DNA from: Botrytis cinerea B05.10
Taxonomy: Eukaryota > Ascomycota > Leotiomycetes > Helotiales > Sclerotiniaceae
Assembly: GCF_000143535.2 (NCBI RefSeq)
Contig: NC_037312.1
Coordinates: forward strand, 682,001-746,000
DNA length: 64,000 nucleotides
Direction of reading: 5' to 3'
How positions within the stretch are numbered: position 1 is the first letter of the stretch; each line of letters opens with the position of its first letter. A program made the position numbers and the translations under genes. This document shows, one piece after another, positions 23,216 through 35,602 of the stretch. The notes below the pieces were generated by a model. That model was not told where the DNA came from and ran no database searches. It was given only the letters and a program-made list of their open reading frames with translations.

Positions 23216-24277
23216 CTTGAGATGTGGATTTTTTTTTGGAAAGTGCAAGTAACAATTAGACAATGAGTAACTTGCTAGTGGGATTTAAAAGCATAGATCA
23301 GAGAAAATGATCTGAAGATTACAAATATATTGAATGACCGTTATACAATATCGTGTGTTGACGTAGGGACATAACCAAAACACAGAAGCGAAACGCGACA
23401 AGACTACCAACTAAGGGAAGTGCAACAATGCTCATTACACGTGAAAACAGGAAGTAGAATTCAGCTTGTGAAGGAGTATTCCTCATCATAGTTCCAACCG
23501 TCAGATGTAAATAGACCCTTATCTTCATTTTAATCCAACATTGAATCTACAGAGGTACATCAGCTCTCAACAGTACAAGGGAGTGATTGGAGCGTATAGT
23601 AGATCCTACTCTATATGTGCCCTGCTCTGTCGGTGCGCTGCATATGAATTATCAGGCTAATATATGCAGTCGGCCTGAAGCTACTGAATGGGAAGAAGAA
23701 GGGTTTCATCGCAGATATCTTTGCCTTTGGAAGAACCAATGGAATGTCCAAATACCATGCCCGCGCCTGTGCAAGGCCCAAATTTAAACGCCGGTTTAGT
23801 GCACGCCCATGACCTACACGGTTAACGGTGCCGCAAGACTGGTCCTTAATGTGACATAGGATAGGTAGAAACCGGACATCATCCCTCGATTAGCTTCCTA
23901 TGGAGTACATACTCGAGTATATCTGATCCGATTGGTGTATCATGCACGGAGGTATACGCATCCGTTTCCTTTGCTTCACCACCCCAGCTTCCAAGGATAG
24001 GCAGAATGATATAATTGGTGGGAAAACGGAGGCGGTGAGGCACAGATAGATGAAGATAGTAATGTTGATAGTTTGAATGGGATACTAATATGAAAGCGAT
24101 AGCAAAGGTGGTGTACAGCAAGAGCTGAGTCCATGGTAAAAATGATACGCTGTATATGTAGTCATGAAGTGTGGTACCAGGACTAATGCCTTTCTTGGTC
24201 TTACTGCCAGATTCAGCGAGACAAGGCTTTTCCTTACACCAAAAATCTCTCTCATCTATACAAAATCATGATCCAGT
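23216..24277. other. Intergenic between P450 and NLR-type receptor
   Basis: A divergent 1.06-kb stretch that must hold both promoters. Short open stretches on both strands have no ATG or no family resemblance. I see no repeat in it. Confidence 0.4.
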
Positions 24278-27200
24278 ATGAAAATTAAACTTATTGCGGA
24301 GCCAGAGTCACCAAATGTCGAGTATGTTGTGCTGCTCGTTGATGTTGTGTCTTTACGCTAATTGACATAGTTTAGTGGCTGTTCATGGTCTCTGCGAATC
24401 ATCATCCGAGACTTGGACGAATCCGCAAAAGCACAAACCTTGGTTTCGAGACCCAGTTCTATTCCCATATCACACTCTCCGAACTCGAGTCTTATCCTTC
24501 GAATATGATCCGAGTCGTTTTACGGTTCCTGGAAGAGGAGGGACCATATCAAATGGCATCTTAGATCTTGCAACGAATCTCATCGCTGAGCTTGACTCGT
24601 ACAGACAAGCAAATGACGGCGCGGAAGATGCACAGCGTCCTATCATTTTTATATGCCACGGATTTGGGGGTCTCTTGGTAAAGAGAGCTCTTGCTTTATC
24701 ATGGAGCAAAACGAAGTCTGGAGTCTCACATCTTCGAGCCATCTATATATCAACTCATGGTATCTTATTCATGGGAACCCCTCACAATGGCCTGGATGAA
24801 ACTTTGATACTGAACTCGGGGATTGAAAGATATCCTGGCCCTAGTCAATTTATGCTCAACCTTCTCACCGGCTCAGATACCATTAAAGAAATCACGGATT
24901 TGTTTGCTCCATTGGCCAAGAGATTTGCTATTTACAACTTCTGGGAGGGAATGGAAGCCTTTTTTGATGAACAAACACAAAAACCAGTTTATATTGTAGA
25001 TGCGCTATCAGCTGCGCCAGTCTGGGAACAAGTTGATAAATGTGCAATAATGGCTAATCACTCAGGGATGGTCAAGTTCAGCAAAAAGAGCGATGCCGGG
25101 TATACTGTAGTTTACCAGGCTCTTGAAAAGTACATCAAGGCTGCTCCACGAGTGATAAGTAGAAGATGGGAGCAAGAGATAGAGCGAGTCATCGCGGAAC
25201 GCAAACAGGAGGCTGATGATCTTCTTCAAGAAATACCCGCGCCACCGCAAACTCAAGCAATTGATACGTATATCAATGTGCATTATATGGTGCATCGTTG
25301 TTCCAGTAGCTATTTTGTGGGCAGAACAGGTCAAGCAGACAAGGTGAAGGAGCTGTTTGGTGATGTTACAACAAATCCTCGCTCCAAACATAAAATATTA
25401 GTAATTCATGGACTTGGTGGTTCTGGCAAGACACAATTTTCGCTGAAATATATAGAGAACAATCGTCACAGGTGCGATCTATATTTTTGCTTGATTAATA
25501 TCGAATGTTGCTAATTTTTACAGATATTGGGGGATTTTTTGGATTGACTGCAGCAACGAATCAACTGCGGAGAAGGGTTTTGCTTCCCTTGGGGAGAATG
25601 CACAAAAAGCGTCTTCGCTTGAAGCAGGTATGCATTGGCTGTCGAACCAATCGACATCATGGCTTCTTGTCCTCGATAACGCAGATGATCCAGAAATGGA
25701 TTTGCCTAGGTATTTCCCTGCTGGCGGCAATGGCCACATTTTGGTGACGACACGCAACCCCGGCGTAAGGATTCATAACACGGTTGGGTATCTTAAGTTT
25801 CAGGGAATGGATCCAGAGGAAGCAATTACACTACTTCTCAAGCTAGCTTATCCTGAAAACGAGCCCAAATTCCCTCCAGCCCCGCAAAATCGACAAATAG
25901 CTGAGGGTATCGCCTCTGAACTAGGTTATCTAGCTCTCGCTCTTACTCATGCTGGCGCCACAATCCGTCAGAACATATTCACACTGGAAAGGTATCTGAA
26001 ATACTACCTTGGCCACCGCAGGAACATGATTCGCTCTCGTTCAGTTAACAGCTGCACAGATGCCAACATTATATCCACGTGGGAAATTCCATTCGAACGG
26101 ATAGCGAGCAAGAATTCGCTTGCTCACAAAGATGCAGTGGAATTGATACAACTTTTTGCTTTCATGCATTTTGACTCTATCCCAGAACAATTACTGCAAA
26201 GATCTTCGGATGGGATAAGGAAATCGACGAGCCCCCTCGCTATTTATCCAGCTATTCTCAAGGTCAAATCGATGTGGAATGAAGATTCCCAAATCCGATT
26301 TCGCTTAGCCATGAATGTTCTGTACGACCATTCGATTATTGATAATGACCACGAAAAAAAGGTCTGCTCTTTACATCCAGTTGTCCATCGCTGGGCTAGG
26401 GATCGACTTAACGATACGCAGCAGAAAGACTGGTTGGGATGTGCGAGTTCAATCCTCGCCCATTCAATCTCGTCAAATTTCGAGATGTCGGAAAGAAAGT
26501 TCAGAAAGCAACTTTTGCCTCACATAAGTTCTTGTATCAGTGCCTTGAAAGACATGTATGGATCTCTACCAAACACTACCGAGCAAGCCACGGAGTTAGA
26601 GAAGTTTGCTCTTGTCTATGCAGAGAACGGGCAGTGGAAGCAAGCCAAGCCACTCCAAGAAAAGGTTGTAAGATTCCGTGTCAAAGTGCTAGGTAATCAA
26701 CACCACTCGACTATTCAGGGGCAGCGAAATCTTGCAAATATGCACTGGGATCTTTTTGAAGTACAACAAGCCTTACAACTCCAGTCACAGATACTCCAAG
26801 CCCAGTGGCGATCACGTCCTTCAATATTTTCTTGGATAAAGTATCCTGTGAATCCAATACATACTTCATACTGTGTTGCTCTTGACGAATCCGCTCGGAC
26901 TTTGTGGCTCAGCGGACAGCGAGAAATATCACGACAGACTGGGCAGCGAGCGGTATATGGACTAACGAAAGTACTGGGGTATGACGACCCACAAAGTCTG
27001 AACGCCATGTTCAATCTAGCACGAACATATTTGCACCTTGGTGAGTTTGAGAAAAGTCAAGAGCTGCTTGCGCAGGTTGTTCAAAAGAGGGAACACTGGT
27101 TTGGAAAGGAACATCCCGATACTTTGATGGCGCGGAATGAACAGGCTATGATCTCGGTGATACTGAAGCAGGACTTGGTTACAGCCGAACGTGAAATTTC

Positions 27201-27831
27201 TGATGTTCTCAAAGCGCGGAAAGAGACTTTGGGAGAGGAGCATGCGTACACCTTGTGGTCGGTGAATGATCTATCCAAAGTCTACTGTGCAACCGGTCGC
27301 TGGGACGAGGCAGTCCAGGACTTGCAAGAAATTCTACCAGTCGTGGTACGTACCTTGGGAGAGACACACGTCGGGATGATAATGACCAAATCCAATCTGG
27401 CACGCGCATACATAGGGAGCAACAGATGGACTGAGGCCAGAAAAATCATCCAGCCATTACTAAGTGAAGTTCCATCCCGCCATCCCGATTGGTTTCACAT
27501 CAATCACGAGTACATCAATATCCTAATACACCTCGACGACACGGACGAAGCCGAGCGCAATTGCAACGCGGTGCTTGACAATCTAGGTCGCTACTCCACA
27601 TTTGGACCAACACACCGCTACACTCTGACCATTGCGCAAAAGCTCGAGAAGATCTACCAAGCGCAAGAGCGCTTCGAAGATTCCAACAGGCTGATCCAAA
27701 GATTCCCTTCTCTGAAGAAATCTCCGCAGCCGAACCAGGAGAAGCATCCTTCGAATCCCGATTTGCCCCCTGGAACACCATTCATCTCGACACTAACGAA
27801 TCGCAAAATCTATCACTCCAAGACCTTTTGA
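24278..27831 (+). CDS. NLR-type receptor: SesB-like hydrolase, NB-ARC, TPR
   Basis: Three exons (24278-24321, 24371-25471, 25524-27831) encode 1150 residues. Residues 1-300 are a SesB-like alpha/beta hydrolase (LVAVHGLCESSSETW, GILFMGTPHNG, candidate His in NHSGMVKF). The nucleophile position reads ICHGFGGLLVKR with Gly at 112, where the neighbour at 20046 has Ser, so the domain is probably not catalytic. The NB-ARC has Walker A GLGGSGKT near 362, LLVLDNADD near 428, ILVTTR, and the winged-helix segment LHPVVHRWARDRL. From about 734 onward seven or more 42-residue kinesin-light-chain-type TPRs follow (for example LARTYLHLGEFEKSQELL). Fungal proteins of this build act in non-self recognition or cell-death control. 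The repeats are diverged, unlike the near-identical ones of fast-evolving receptors. Confidence 0.9.
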
Positions 27832-28421
27832 CGGCCAAGAGGATGACTCTGTTATCAAGATTTCCAAATCCAGATGATGATGAGTTCCGCATTTCGCTTT
27901 CCTCTCTCTATCACCCTCTACCAATCTCGATCAAAGTATAATATTTCTAAATTCTATAGACCTCCTCCTCTTTATACACGAGAAGGGCGATTATTTTGTA
28001 TCTATACTATTCAAACATATATATAAATATACTATTCTAATGTTACTAAAACAATAAATCGCAATATAATACAACACAACACAACACAATATAATACATA
28101 AATATCAATCTAATCCCAAATTCCAATACCCGCTTATGTAGATGCTATCTTATCTTATCTATATACAAAGCGAGGAGCTCAATAACAAAGCATACAATTT
28201 ATTTGATTTTCTAGGAAGTGAGATTCTTATTCCCAATCTCAATCTATCCTCTTTTTTCCCTTCCCCCCTCTTAACTCTTTTCTTCACTACAATACAATAC
28301 AATACAATACAATATAATACCTACAGCAATTCGACTTTAATAGTTCCTCTTCACAACAAGTAATACACTTTTCATTATTTTCCAGAAAGCAATTTTTTCC
28401 AAAAACGACACACGCGCTTTC
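27832..28421. repeat. Convergent 3' region with CAACA and AATAC microsatellites
   Basis: This AT-rich stretch contains a run of acaac units at about 28071-28089 and an aatac pentamer run at about 28290-28320. No gene is visible. It holds the 3' ends of the NLR-type gene and the anion transporter. Confidence 0.6.
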
Positions 28422-30828
28422 CTACTCCGCTTGTCGACTAACACTCCTCCTACTCATGCCTACATTCTGTAACTCCATACCCTCGCCCAACCCGCCACTC
28501 CTCCCTTCTCCTTTCCAACTTTCTCTCCTCCTCGCCATTCCCGATCCAGGACCACCAGCTTGGAATTCTCCTCGCTCGGCTCGTCCTTCATCACTATCAC
28601 CCTCTGTTTCCAGCACTCCTTTTCCATTTCCTCTACTTTCCTCAGAATGATTATTCGCCAGGATACCCTCCCCACCAACATCGACACTAGTTGAGAATCC
28701 CTCCTCCTCAATCTCTTCTCCATGATTACCCCCCACACTAATCATCGTAAACGGACTCGCCGTCGCTCCATCCAACACACTCAATTCTTCTTTCGTGAAC
28801 CACCTTGGCAGCGCCCAGATTCTAACAGGGATCAGCGCCAAAATGATGACTGGGAACCCAACTGCCGCAATTGTCTGTGTGATGGCAAATGTAGCCCCGA
28901 AGCCAAAGAGTTGGATTGCGACGAATATCCAAATAGCCGATCTGCGGGGAAGATGACGTAAGGGATCAGACGATGGAGTTAAAGAGGAATCTTTGAGAAG
29001 GAAGAGAATTTTAGTAGTGATGCCATTGCCGAGGAGAGCTTGAATACCCATGACGAAAAAGAGACCTGCCAAGACGCCTTGCGGAATGAGATGAATGACT
29101 ATGAGGAGTGGGCCAGTCATGGTTCCTAGGGTCAAGAGACCTTGGGCTAGATTGCTCACTCGTTGCTCCACGACATGGGATGTAACCGTTTTGAGGTGAC
29201 CCTTTGAGTCTCCTGATTCGTCGGTATCGGCAACAAGTTTGGTGACGCAAAGAGACTCAGTGTGGAATGGAGCTTGTGGAATAAGACCGTTCGGAAATGG
29301 AATTCCTAACAGACCTGCTATACCAGTTGTTAGGCCAAGGAGAAAAATATCCCAGTGGAAACCAGCAGGCTTTCGGAGGGGAAATTCGGTTCCTTGGGCT
29401 ATCAGAGAGGATACTATGCCAAGTCAGTAATGTAGGATTAGTATAGGAATGGAGCATCCATAATTTACCATTATGATCAAAATAAAATAAGATTGTGAGC
29501 AAAATGGCAAATGGTATAGCAATAAAAACATCGGAAACTCTAACATCCCAAAAATGTACAAACCATCCTCGATCCGTTGTTGGGTAGAAGGCTCTACTGG
29601 TAGGTAGTGTACTTAAATCTACATCTCCCATCTTACCAATGTGTACAAAGCCAGTGAAAAATATGATAGTAAGAGGAGTTCCGTAATCTTTGATAAAAAC
29701 TCGAACATAGTGTTGAAACAATGGACTGTCTCCAACAACACCACACAGAAATGCAACGATGGTGACCAGTAGTGCGATAACGATAGAAAGGTAGAATGGC
29801 TCACCCGAGCCTTGACGAGTAAGGACTTGGATACCTTTTTGAAGGTAGATGAAAGCTACATAGAATCCAAAGATATCGCATGAAAAGCGTGTGACATAAC
29901 GGAGTCCGTTGCATGAATTGGTAATGGCGAGTATCCAATGCATCACTAAAGACCATCTATCTCGATTAGTCTTCGCAAATACAACAAACTGCGGAGTATG
30001 ACAGATACTTACAATCCAATTAGTGCTAAGAATGCAAAATAATTTGCTCCCGTGGGAACGATAATATCATAAACCGTACTGTCTAGATCAGCATTAAATA
30101 CGACCTTCACACAATCGCACATACTAGTTGAAAACAGTGATTGGTCCGGTAACTCCTACAATAACCAAAGGTTGAGCGGCAAATACTGAAAAAACCACTG
30201 ATCCTAAGACCGAAGCAAGGAGGACTTCGTTGACCCCATAACTCATATTCGTCTTTGTAAACCTTATATTCTAATCAGAACAGATTTCATCGCACACGTC
30301 CGACAACAGACTTACATATCCAAAGAAAAAGCTAGTGCAGGCAAGATACTATCAAGTAATTAGCTCGTTGTCGATGGCCATATCCCCAGCCAATTTCCAT
30401 GCCCGCTCTGCGCAGTATAAGGAGAATCGGCCTTCCAACAAACTATTAACGACGTACTTCGCAAAATACATATAGATCGTGGCCGGCACAACTCTATAAT
30501 CCCAAGCATCCGTCCAATCACTCCAATAATACGGCGCCCTTCTCTTCAAATCATTGACCATGCCTCTAAATAATCTAATTTTATACCATTTCGGGACATG
30601 TTTGCTCTTCGCGGAAGCATTTGTATTCGCTGCCTGCAGACCATCATATTCAGTGGGTGTCTCTGCACTATGCGATGTAGAATTCGTGTTACTGATATTC
30701 AAGGAATTGAATCGATTGCGCCAGGATTTTGTCGTGGAGGTATTTTGGGGAGCTTGATGGGAATTGGTGGCGGAGTTGCGAGGGAGAGCACTGGGGAGCG
30801 AAAAGGGATTGGAGGATTGGCTGGCCAT
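28422..30828 (-). CDS. Borate/bicarbonate-type anion transporter (BOR1-like)
   Basis: A multi-exon minus-strand gene starting at the ATG at 30828, which heads a Ser/Asn-rich cytosolic tail. The family-specific order is clear: RAPYYWSDWTDAWDY before helix 1, then ILPALAFSLDM after an intron at 30349-30457, VFAAQPLVIVGVTGP in the first core repeat, FDHNVSSLIAQ across another intron near 29465-29410, then GIPFPNGLIPQAPFHTESL and VEQRVSNLAQG. The C-terminal tail is acidic and Gly/Arg-rich and not conserved. SLC4-type yeast Bor1 exports borate at the plasma membrane and affects vacuolar sorting; the same role is inferred here. I could not place every intron in 29940-30300 exactly. Confidence 0.88.
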
Positions 30829-31507
30829 GTTGATGATTTGAATTCGCAAAGTTAAAGGCCCAAGGACAGCAATTGAGACATTGAGATGTATATACACAGG
30901 GGGATTGGAGGAGAGTAAGTTGAAGATAAGTTGAAGATAAGTCGAAGATAAATTGAAGATAAATCAATTGAGATGTCAAATTGCATTTATTTGTTTTCTG
31001 GAAGGCGGTCAAACAGATATGGAGTCCCTTGGCACATTGTGGGGTATTTCGATGATGATGATGATGATGATGATGATGGGATGAAACCCTGGCGTCGTCT
31101 AGATCCCTTCAGGACTCAAATTTAGCCGGCCAACCACATGCAGACTGAACAACATACATACCACAGCAGTTGATGTTTTCAACAAATTCAGCTCAGAAGA
31201 GAGCAACATTTCACATGGGGATAGCATGTTTGTGGTCTATAAGTATATTGAAGCTGCGCTCCAAACAAAGCAGGATATAACATGATGTGTTTGGAGCCTT
31301 TCACCACGTAATTCTTCGGTAAATAGTAGAATATTCCTGCCAAGTGTAACAAAGCATTGCTCAAAAATTCATTTCTCTATTGCTGGAGTATTTTTACATG
31401 TCTACATGGAATATTGGGTATCTTCATACGTGTGCTTGTATCTATCGTAAAAAAAAAGGAAAAAAAAAAAAAAAAAAAAAAAGGCCATCGCAATCGTATC
31501 GTGAAAC
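30829..31507. repeat. Intergenic with an 11-bp tandem repeat, a GAT run and poly-A
   Basis: Upstream of the transporter lie four copies of the 11-mer aagttgaagat at 30917-30960 and a GAT run at 31051-31078. A long A tract at about 31449-31482 lies beside the lipase-like gene's 3' end. Nothing else was recognised. Confidence 0.75.
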
Positions 31508-33654
31508 CTAACGTCTTGAGAGAACTGCTCTCTTTGCTTCATCTTCCTTTACCCATGTCTCAATCCTTTCACCTACATTTCCAACCAAACTTTCGTATTG
31601 CGGCCCCGGGAAGAAAAGACCGCAATGTGCCCCAACTTCATCTACACCTTCCATATAAACTCGGACCCAACAGATGTCTCTCTTTCCTCCAGATTTCGCA
31701 GGAAGCACACAAAACTTCCTGTCCTTCTTTGGTTTCTCTAGCTTCTCTGGCTCCTCCACTTTTGCGGCATTTTCTTTCCCTTTTGGAGACTTAGGGTTCA
31801 ATATAGCTTGTCGCTTTTCCTCCTCTTTTGCTTCTTTCAATCTTTGCTTCTCTTGAGCTTTCATTTGTTTCTCCTCTTCTTGTCGCGCTTTCTTTTCTCT
31901 TTTCTCGATTAACTTGCGACGATCTTTGAGAGCACTTTCGCGATCCTTCAAGGCTTGATTATAGGCTTTCATAACGCGTTTGTGCTCCTTTTCTGCAATT
32001 TTTCGAGAGTCTTTATCTGTGTAAAGGTTGAGGTCTATTGGTTCTGGTTCCGTCGGTGCATCAGGAATAGGAGGTAGTGGAGGCTCTGTAGATATTTTGG
32101 GTACAGTAGTGTTCGCATTGTCCTTGTCCTCAGTATGTGATAAAACCGCCATGGGTATGTCTTCGTCTTCTTGAATGGGCATTGAATCAATATGTCGCAT
32201 TTCTGGCAATTGTTGTGACGCATCTTCCTGAACTCCTGAGCTATCTCCTAGCTCTTGCATCTGTTCCTCGACCTGCTGCAAATGTATATCGTCGGCAGAA
32301 TCAATGTTAGGATCTGTCGTAGTTGTGTTTTCTACTGATGTTAAAGGCTGAATTTCAGAATCCTGTAGACTTAGATTGCTCATTCCTGCCTCCGATGCGG
32401 CAGTATTGTCATTAAGGGGTACCTCGGCAGCAGAATGTTTAGGCGGCTTCAGCCGACCAGTACTTGCAGTATAGTAATTCACGAATCGTCTTTGAGAGCT
32501 TTGATTACGCTTGGCAGAATCGTTTCGTTCAGCAAGTTCATCAACATCTTCTAGAGCACGCAATCTGGAATAGCGATTCATCAGGCCAGGATAATCTGCT
32601 AGACAGCCACCAAATTCTAGATGGGACATAAAGTACTGTGAAGTTGCCGAAGTCAGGCCACTTAGCTTTCCTGAGAGTCCAACACCTTCAGCATGCTTGT
32701 TGACGAAATGCAAGAAGTTTTCGAGTCCTTTTCGTTCCGGTATCCTAACATCATTGGGGAAAGGGGCGTTATAGTATGGATCGTTGGGCGGCGGAGTAGC
32801 TAAAGATGTCATACTCTGTGCATCACTTCCTTGATACATAGTATTCGAATCCGAGAGAGTGCCTGCAAGACTTGCCGTAGATGCAGGCCCATTTATCGAA
32901 GGCGAACTTGCCCCGGCGGGTGACAAAGACCCTGTTCTTGAGCCTGGAGGATCTGGCGCGGGTCTAAACAGACTCCCAATTCCACTAACCACAACTCCAG
33001 GATGCATGCCTAGGAATGGGGTATCAAAGCTAATTGTTCCCAAAATCCTATGGCGAAAGCGTCGATTTATTGGAAGAGATGGTGGTTGAAGAACAACCTC
33101 AGCAGAGAGAATCCCGCCCATGCTATGACCGAGTAAGATGATGTCTGTTAGAGCATCTTCGTGAGGCTCCAACCTGATAATGGATTTTGATTAGCCGTGA
33201 AAAACGACAAGAGAAGATATTCTTACCAAATGCTAAAATCATCTCGTGCAAAATTGATAGCTTTTCTGGACTTGTACCTAGGATAAATCTTTGTATGGAC
33301 AACATGAGTTGCTTCAAGCGTAATGCTTAGAAGATTGTGAACATGCGCAGGAAAACTCTGGAAGCTGGTTTCGTTGCCCATAAACCCGTGAATATAAATG
33401 AGTAGTAATTTGCGACGGCCATCTCGATTGGACTCCGAAGGGGCCAAAGAGTGGGTGGAAGATGATCTTGGATCGTTTGAACGCCATTGCTCTGAGATGA
33501 GTTCGCTCCTCTTCGCATCGTCATCTGTGTAGGGCGGAGGGGCCTGAATATACTCTCCTCGCGGTGGAAGTGGGGGCGGGGTATCATATCTTGTTGTTGG
33601 CACTTCTGAACGATCTTGACGCGCTTTCTCTGCTAACTGAGCAGGAGTAGCCAT
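31508..33654 (-). CDS. Alpha/beta hydrolase (DUF676/PGAP1-like lipase fold) with coiled-coil tail
   Basis: Two exons (33654 down to about 33225, then about 33172 to 31508) encode roughly 697 residues. The start at 33654 opens a Pro-rich stretch (PPPLPPRGEY). The hydrolase core begins with LLLIYIHGFMGNETSF near residue 84 and has the nucleophile elbow LLGHSMGG at the start of exon 2, followed by TISFDTPFLGMHPG. A long disordered acidic linker leads to a Lys/Glu-rich coiled coil (KEHKRVMKAYNQALKDRE and onward, about 31990-31780). The domain resembles putative serine esterases acting on lipids; no membrane segment was seen. The coiled coil suggests a binding partner or a scaffold role. Confidence 0.82.
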
Positions 33655-33934
33655 GTTCTCTTGGAAAAGGGGCGAGGGGCGATTTTGCAGTGGTAATCTC
33701 TGAAAGTACTTTATTCGAAAGGAAACGTGATTGTGATTTCCGTATAAGTCACGGTATTTATTGTTGGCGATTTGTTTTCGTATGCGTGCAAAGACCGATA
33801 CGCGGATTGATAGAATTCAAGGTTTCCGCCAGGGGCTCTCGAGTGGCTGTACAGGATGCCATTGTGTCTCGTGATGCAAAATGCAAAATGCAAAATGATG
33901 TCTTTATGCGCAACCAAACGAACTGGCTGCATAG

Positions 33935-33964
33935 GCGTTCACAAGCGTTCACAAGCGTTCACAA
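33935..33964. repeat. Three copies of decamer gcgttcacaa
   Basis: Three perfect consecutive copies of gcgttcacaa, followed by a partial fourth (gcgt). An atgcaaa array lies about 50 bp before it. Confidence 0.9.
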
Positions 33965-34150
33965 GCGTCTGCATAAAAATACTCACCGTGGCATGGTAGA
34001 TTTGTTTCGACGATTCCTCCTGGCGGGATCGAATTGAAGAAAGCAATCCTCCATCCCTATGTCAGTAGCTAACATCAACCTTGTAAGCACAAGTCAGTTC
34101 CCCATTACAGTTTTGGATTCATCATTTTCCCTCGCCTGGAAGACCTGGGT

Positions 34151-34230
34151 ATGGTGTGGGATGGTGTGGGATGGTATAATATGGTATAATATGGTATAAT
34201 ATGGTATAATATGGTATAATATGGTATAAT
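34151..34230. repeat. Decamer array: two atggtgtggg and six atggtataat
   Basis: Eight consecutive 10-bp units. The first two read atggtgtggg and the next six atggtataat, without a single deviation within each type. Perfect homogeneity suggests recent slippage or expansion. Confidence 0.92.
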
Positions 34231-34780
34231 CATCATGGTGCAATCACCATGGTCGAGGGATCAAAGGACGGTATCCACTGACGCGAATCGCCCCAATCTA
34301 CAGAGAATACTGGGCGACTTGGCCTGGCTGGGCCGCTAGTCAAGTAAGCTGCAACCGCCGCATCCAAGCTTCAAAGACTAATGCACATGCACAACAAATG
34401 TGGTTCAGGGCGAGATCTGTGAAGAAAAAGGATCTCTTCTCTTTTCTTTAAAATTTTCAACTGCTTAATAACAAGTCAGGTACGGGTTGCACTAGACTGA
34501 GAACGAACTGTGTGACCCGTTCTTGCAGTTGACCACCTAACTACTTGCAGCAGTAGCACGTCTAGGTACAGTAGACACACATTCTATTATTATGCCTGAT
34601 CTCTTCTTCCTGCCCGCACCCTGGTCGCTCTCTAATCTTACTTACCTCGGACGATTGACGGATGTTCTCGATGTTTTCGTGGTAATGGACGAAGCCATGT
34701 CTTTGTGCCATCCATACATGCACAGGATATGTGCCATATGTATGTGCCATGTACATGTATGCCTGGGTGGCTGTAAGCAA

Positions 34781-34803
34781 GGTGGTGGTGGTGGTGGTGG
34801 TGG
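34781..34803. repeat. GGT trinucleotide run
   Basis: A pure GGT microsatellite of about seven units. Confidence 0.9.
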
Positions 34804-35550
34804 GTGTCCTATCTTGGGAAATCAGGGGAAGCTCGTAATGCTCATCCTAATGTTACCGAAAGACATGGAAAATGGAAAGACATCATCTATCGACGATACT
34901 TGGTACCGACTTTCTCCCCCGTATCCTTTCAATCTTTTTTTATAGATGCGATGAGCAGAAAGATGATGAGATTGTCTCGCTTTATGATGCAGCAGGAGAC
35001 GCCGTCTGCTTTAATCTCTCCTTCCTCGATTCTAGTCTCCTGCCTTCACCCTTTTAGTCTTAAATCTTTACCCACATAATAAGGGGCACGTACATTCTGA
35101 GGCTACTATAGTGTGTGTATTCTTTGCAGCGATCCACCGGCCGACGATAACCAATGTGATTTGATTAATTCTCTGGGGTCTCGATGATTGTGACTGTGTG
35201 GCATTTGTTGCCCAGGTACTAGGGAGGTACAGCGCAATAGGGACGCACTTTGCTGCTTCCAGTAATCCGCGTACCGTGCTGCGTAATGTGAATGGTTACC
35301 CAAGCCATCGACTCATCAAATCCCGAATGGCAGATTATTACCAAGTCAACGCCCACCCTCTGAGCCTCGTTCATCCACCGCGCACACACAGCTCATCTTA
35401 TTAGTAACTGTTGTACACCGCACAGAGGAGAGCTTCATGAATGACCCCCGTTGACCCGGCCGTATCTGCGAACCTAGAACGTGTGCAGGAAGTGGAATTA
35501 TGGGACGAAGGAAACGGCTCAGAGACAGGTTTGCAACGGACAACAGACCA

Positions 35551-35587
<37 letters not shown>

Positions 35588-35602
35588 CACCAGACACCAC
35601 AC
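35551..35602. repeat. Heptamer array acaccag
   Basis: Several consecutive copies of the 7-bp unit acaccag with the variant acaccac at the 3' side. Confidence 0.85.

Noticed and set aside
31449..31482. Long A tract as the sign of a retrotransposed element
   Set aside because: No target duplication or element body next to it; a simple homopolymer at a gene's 3' side.
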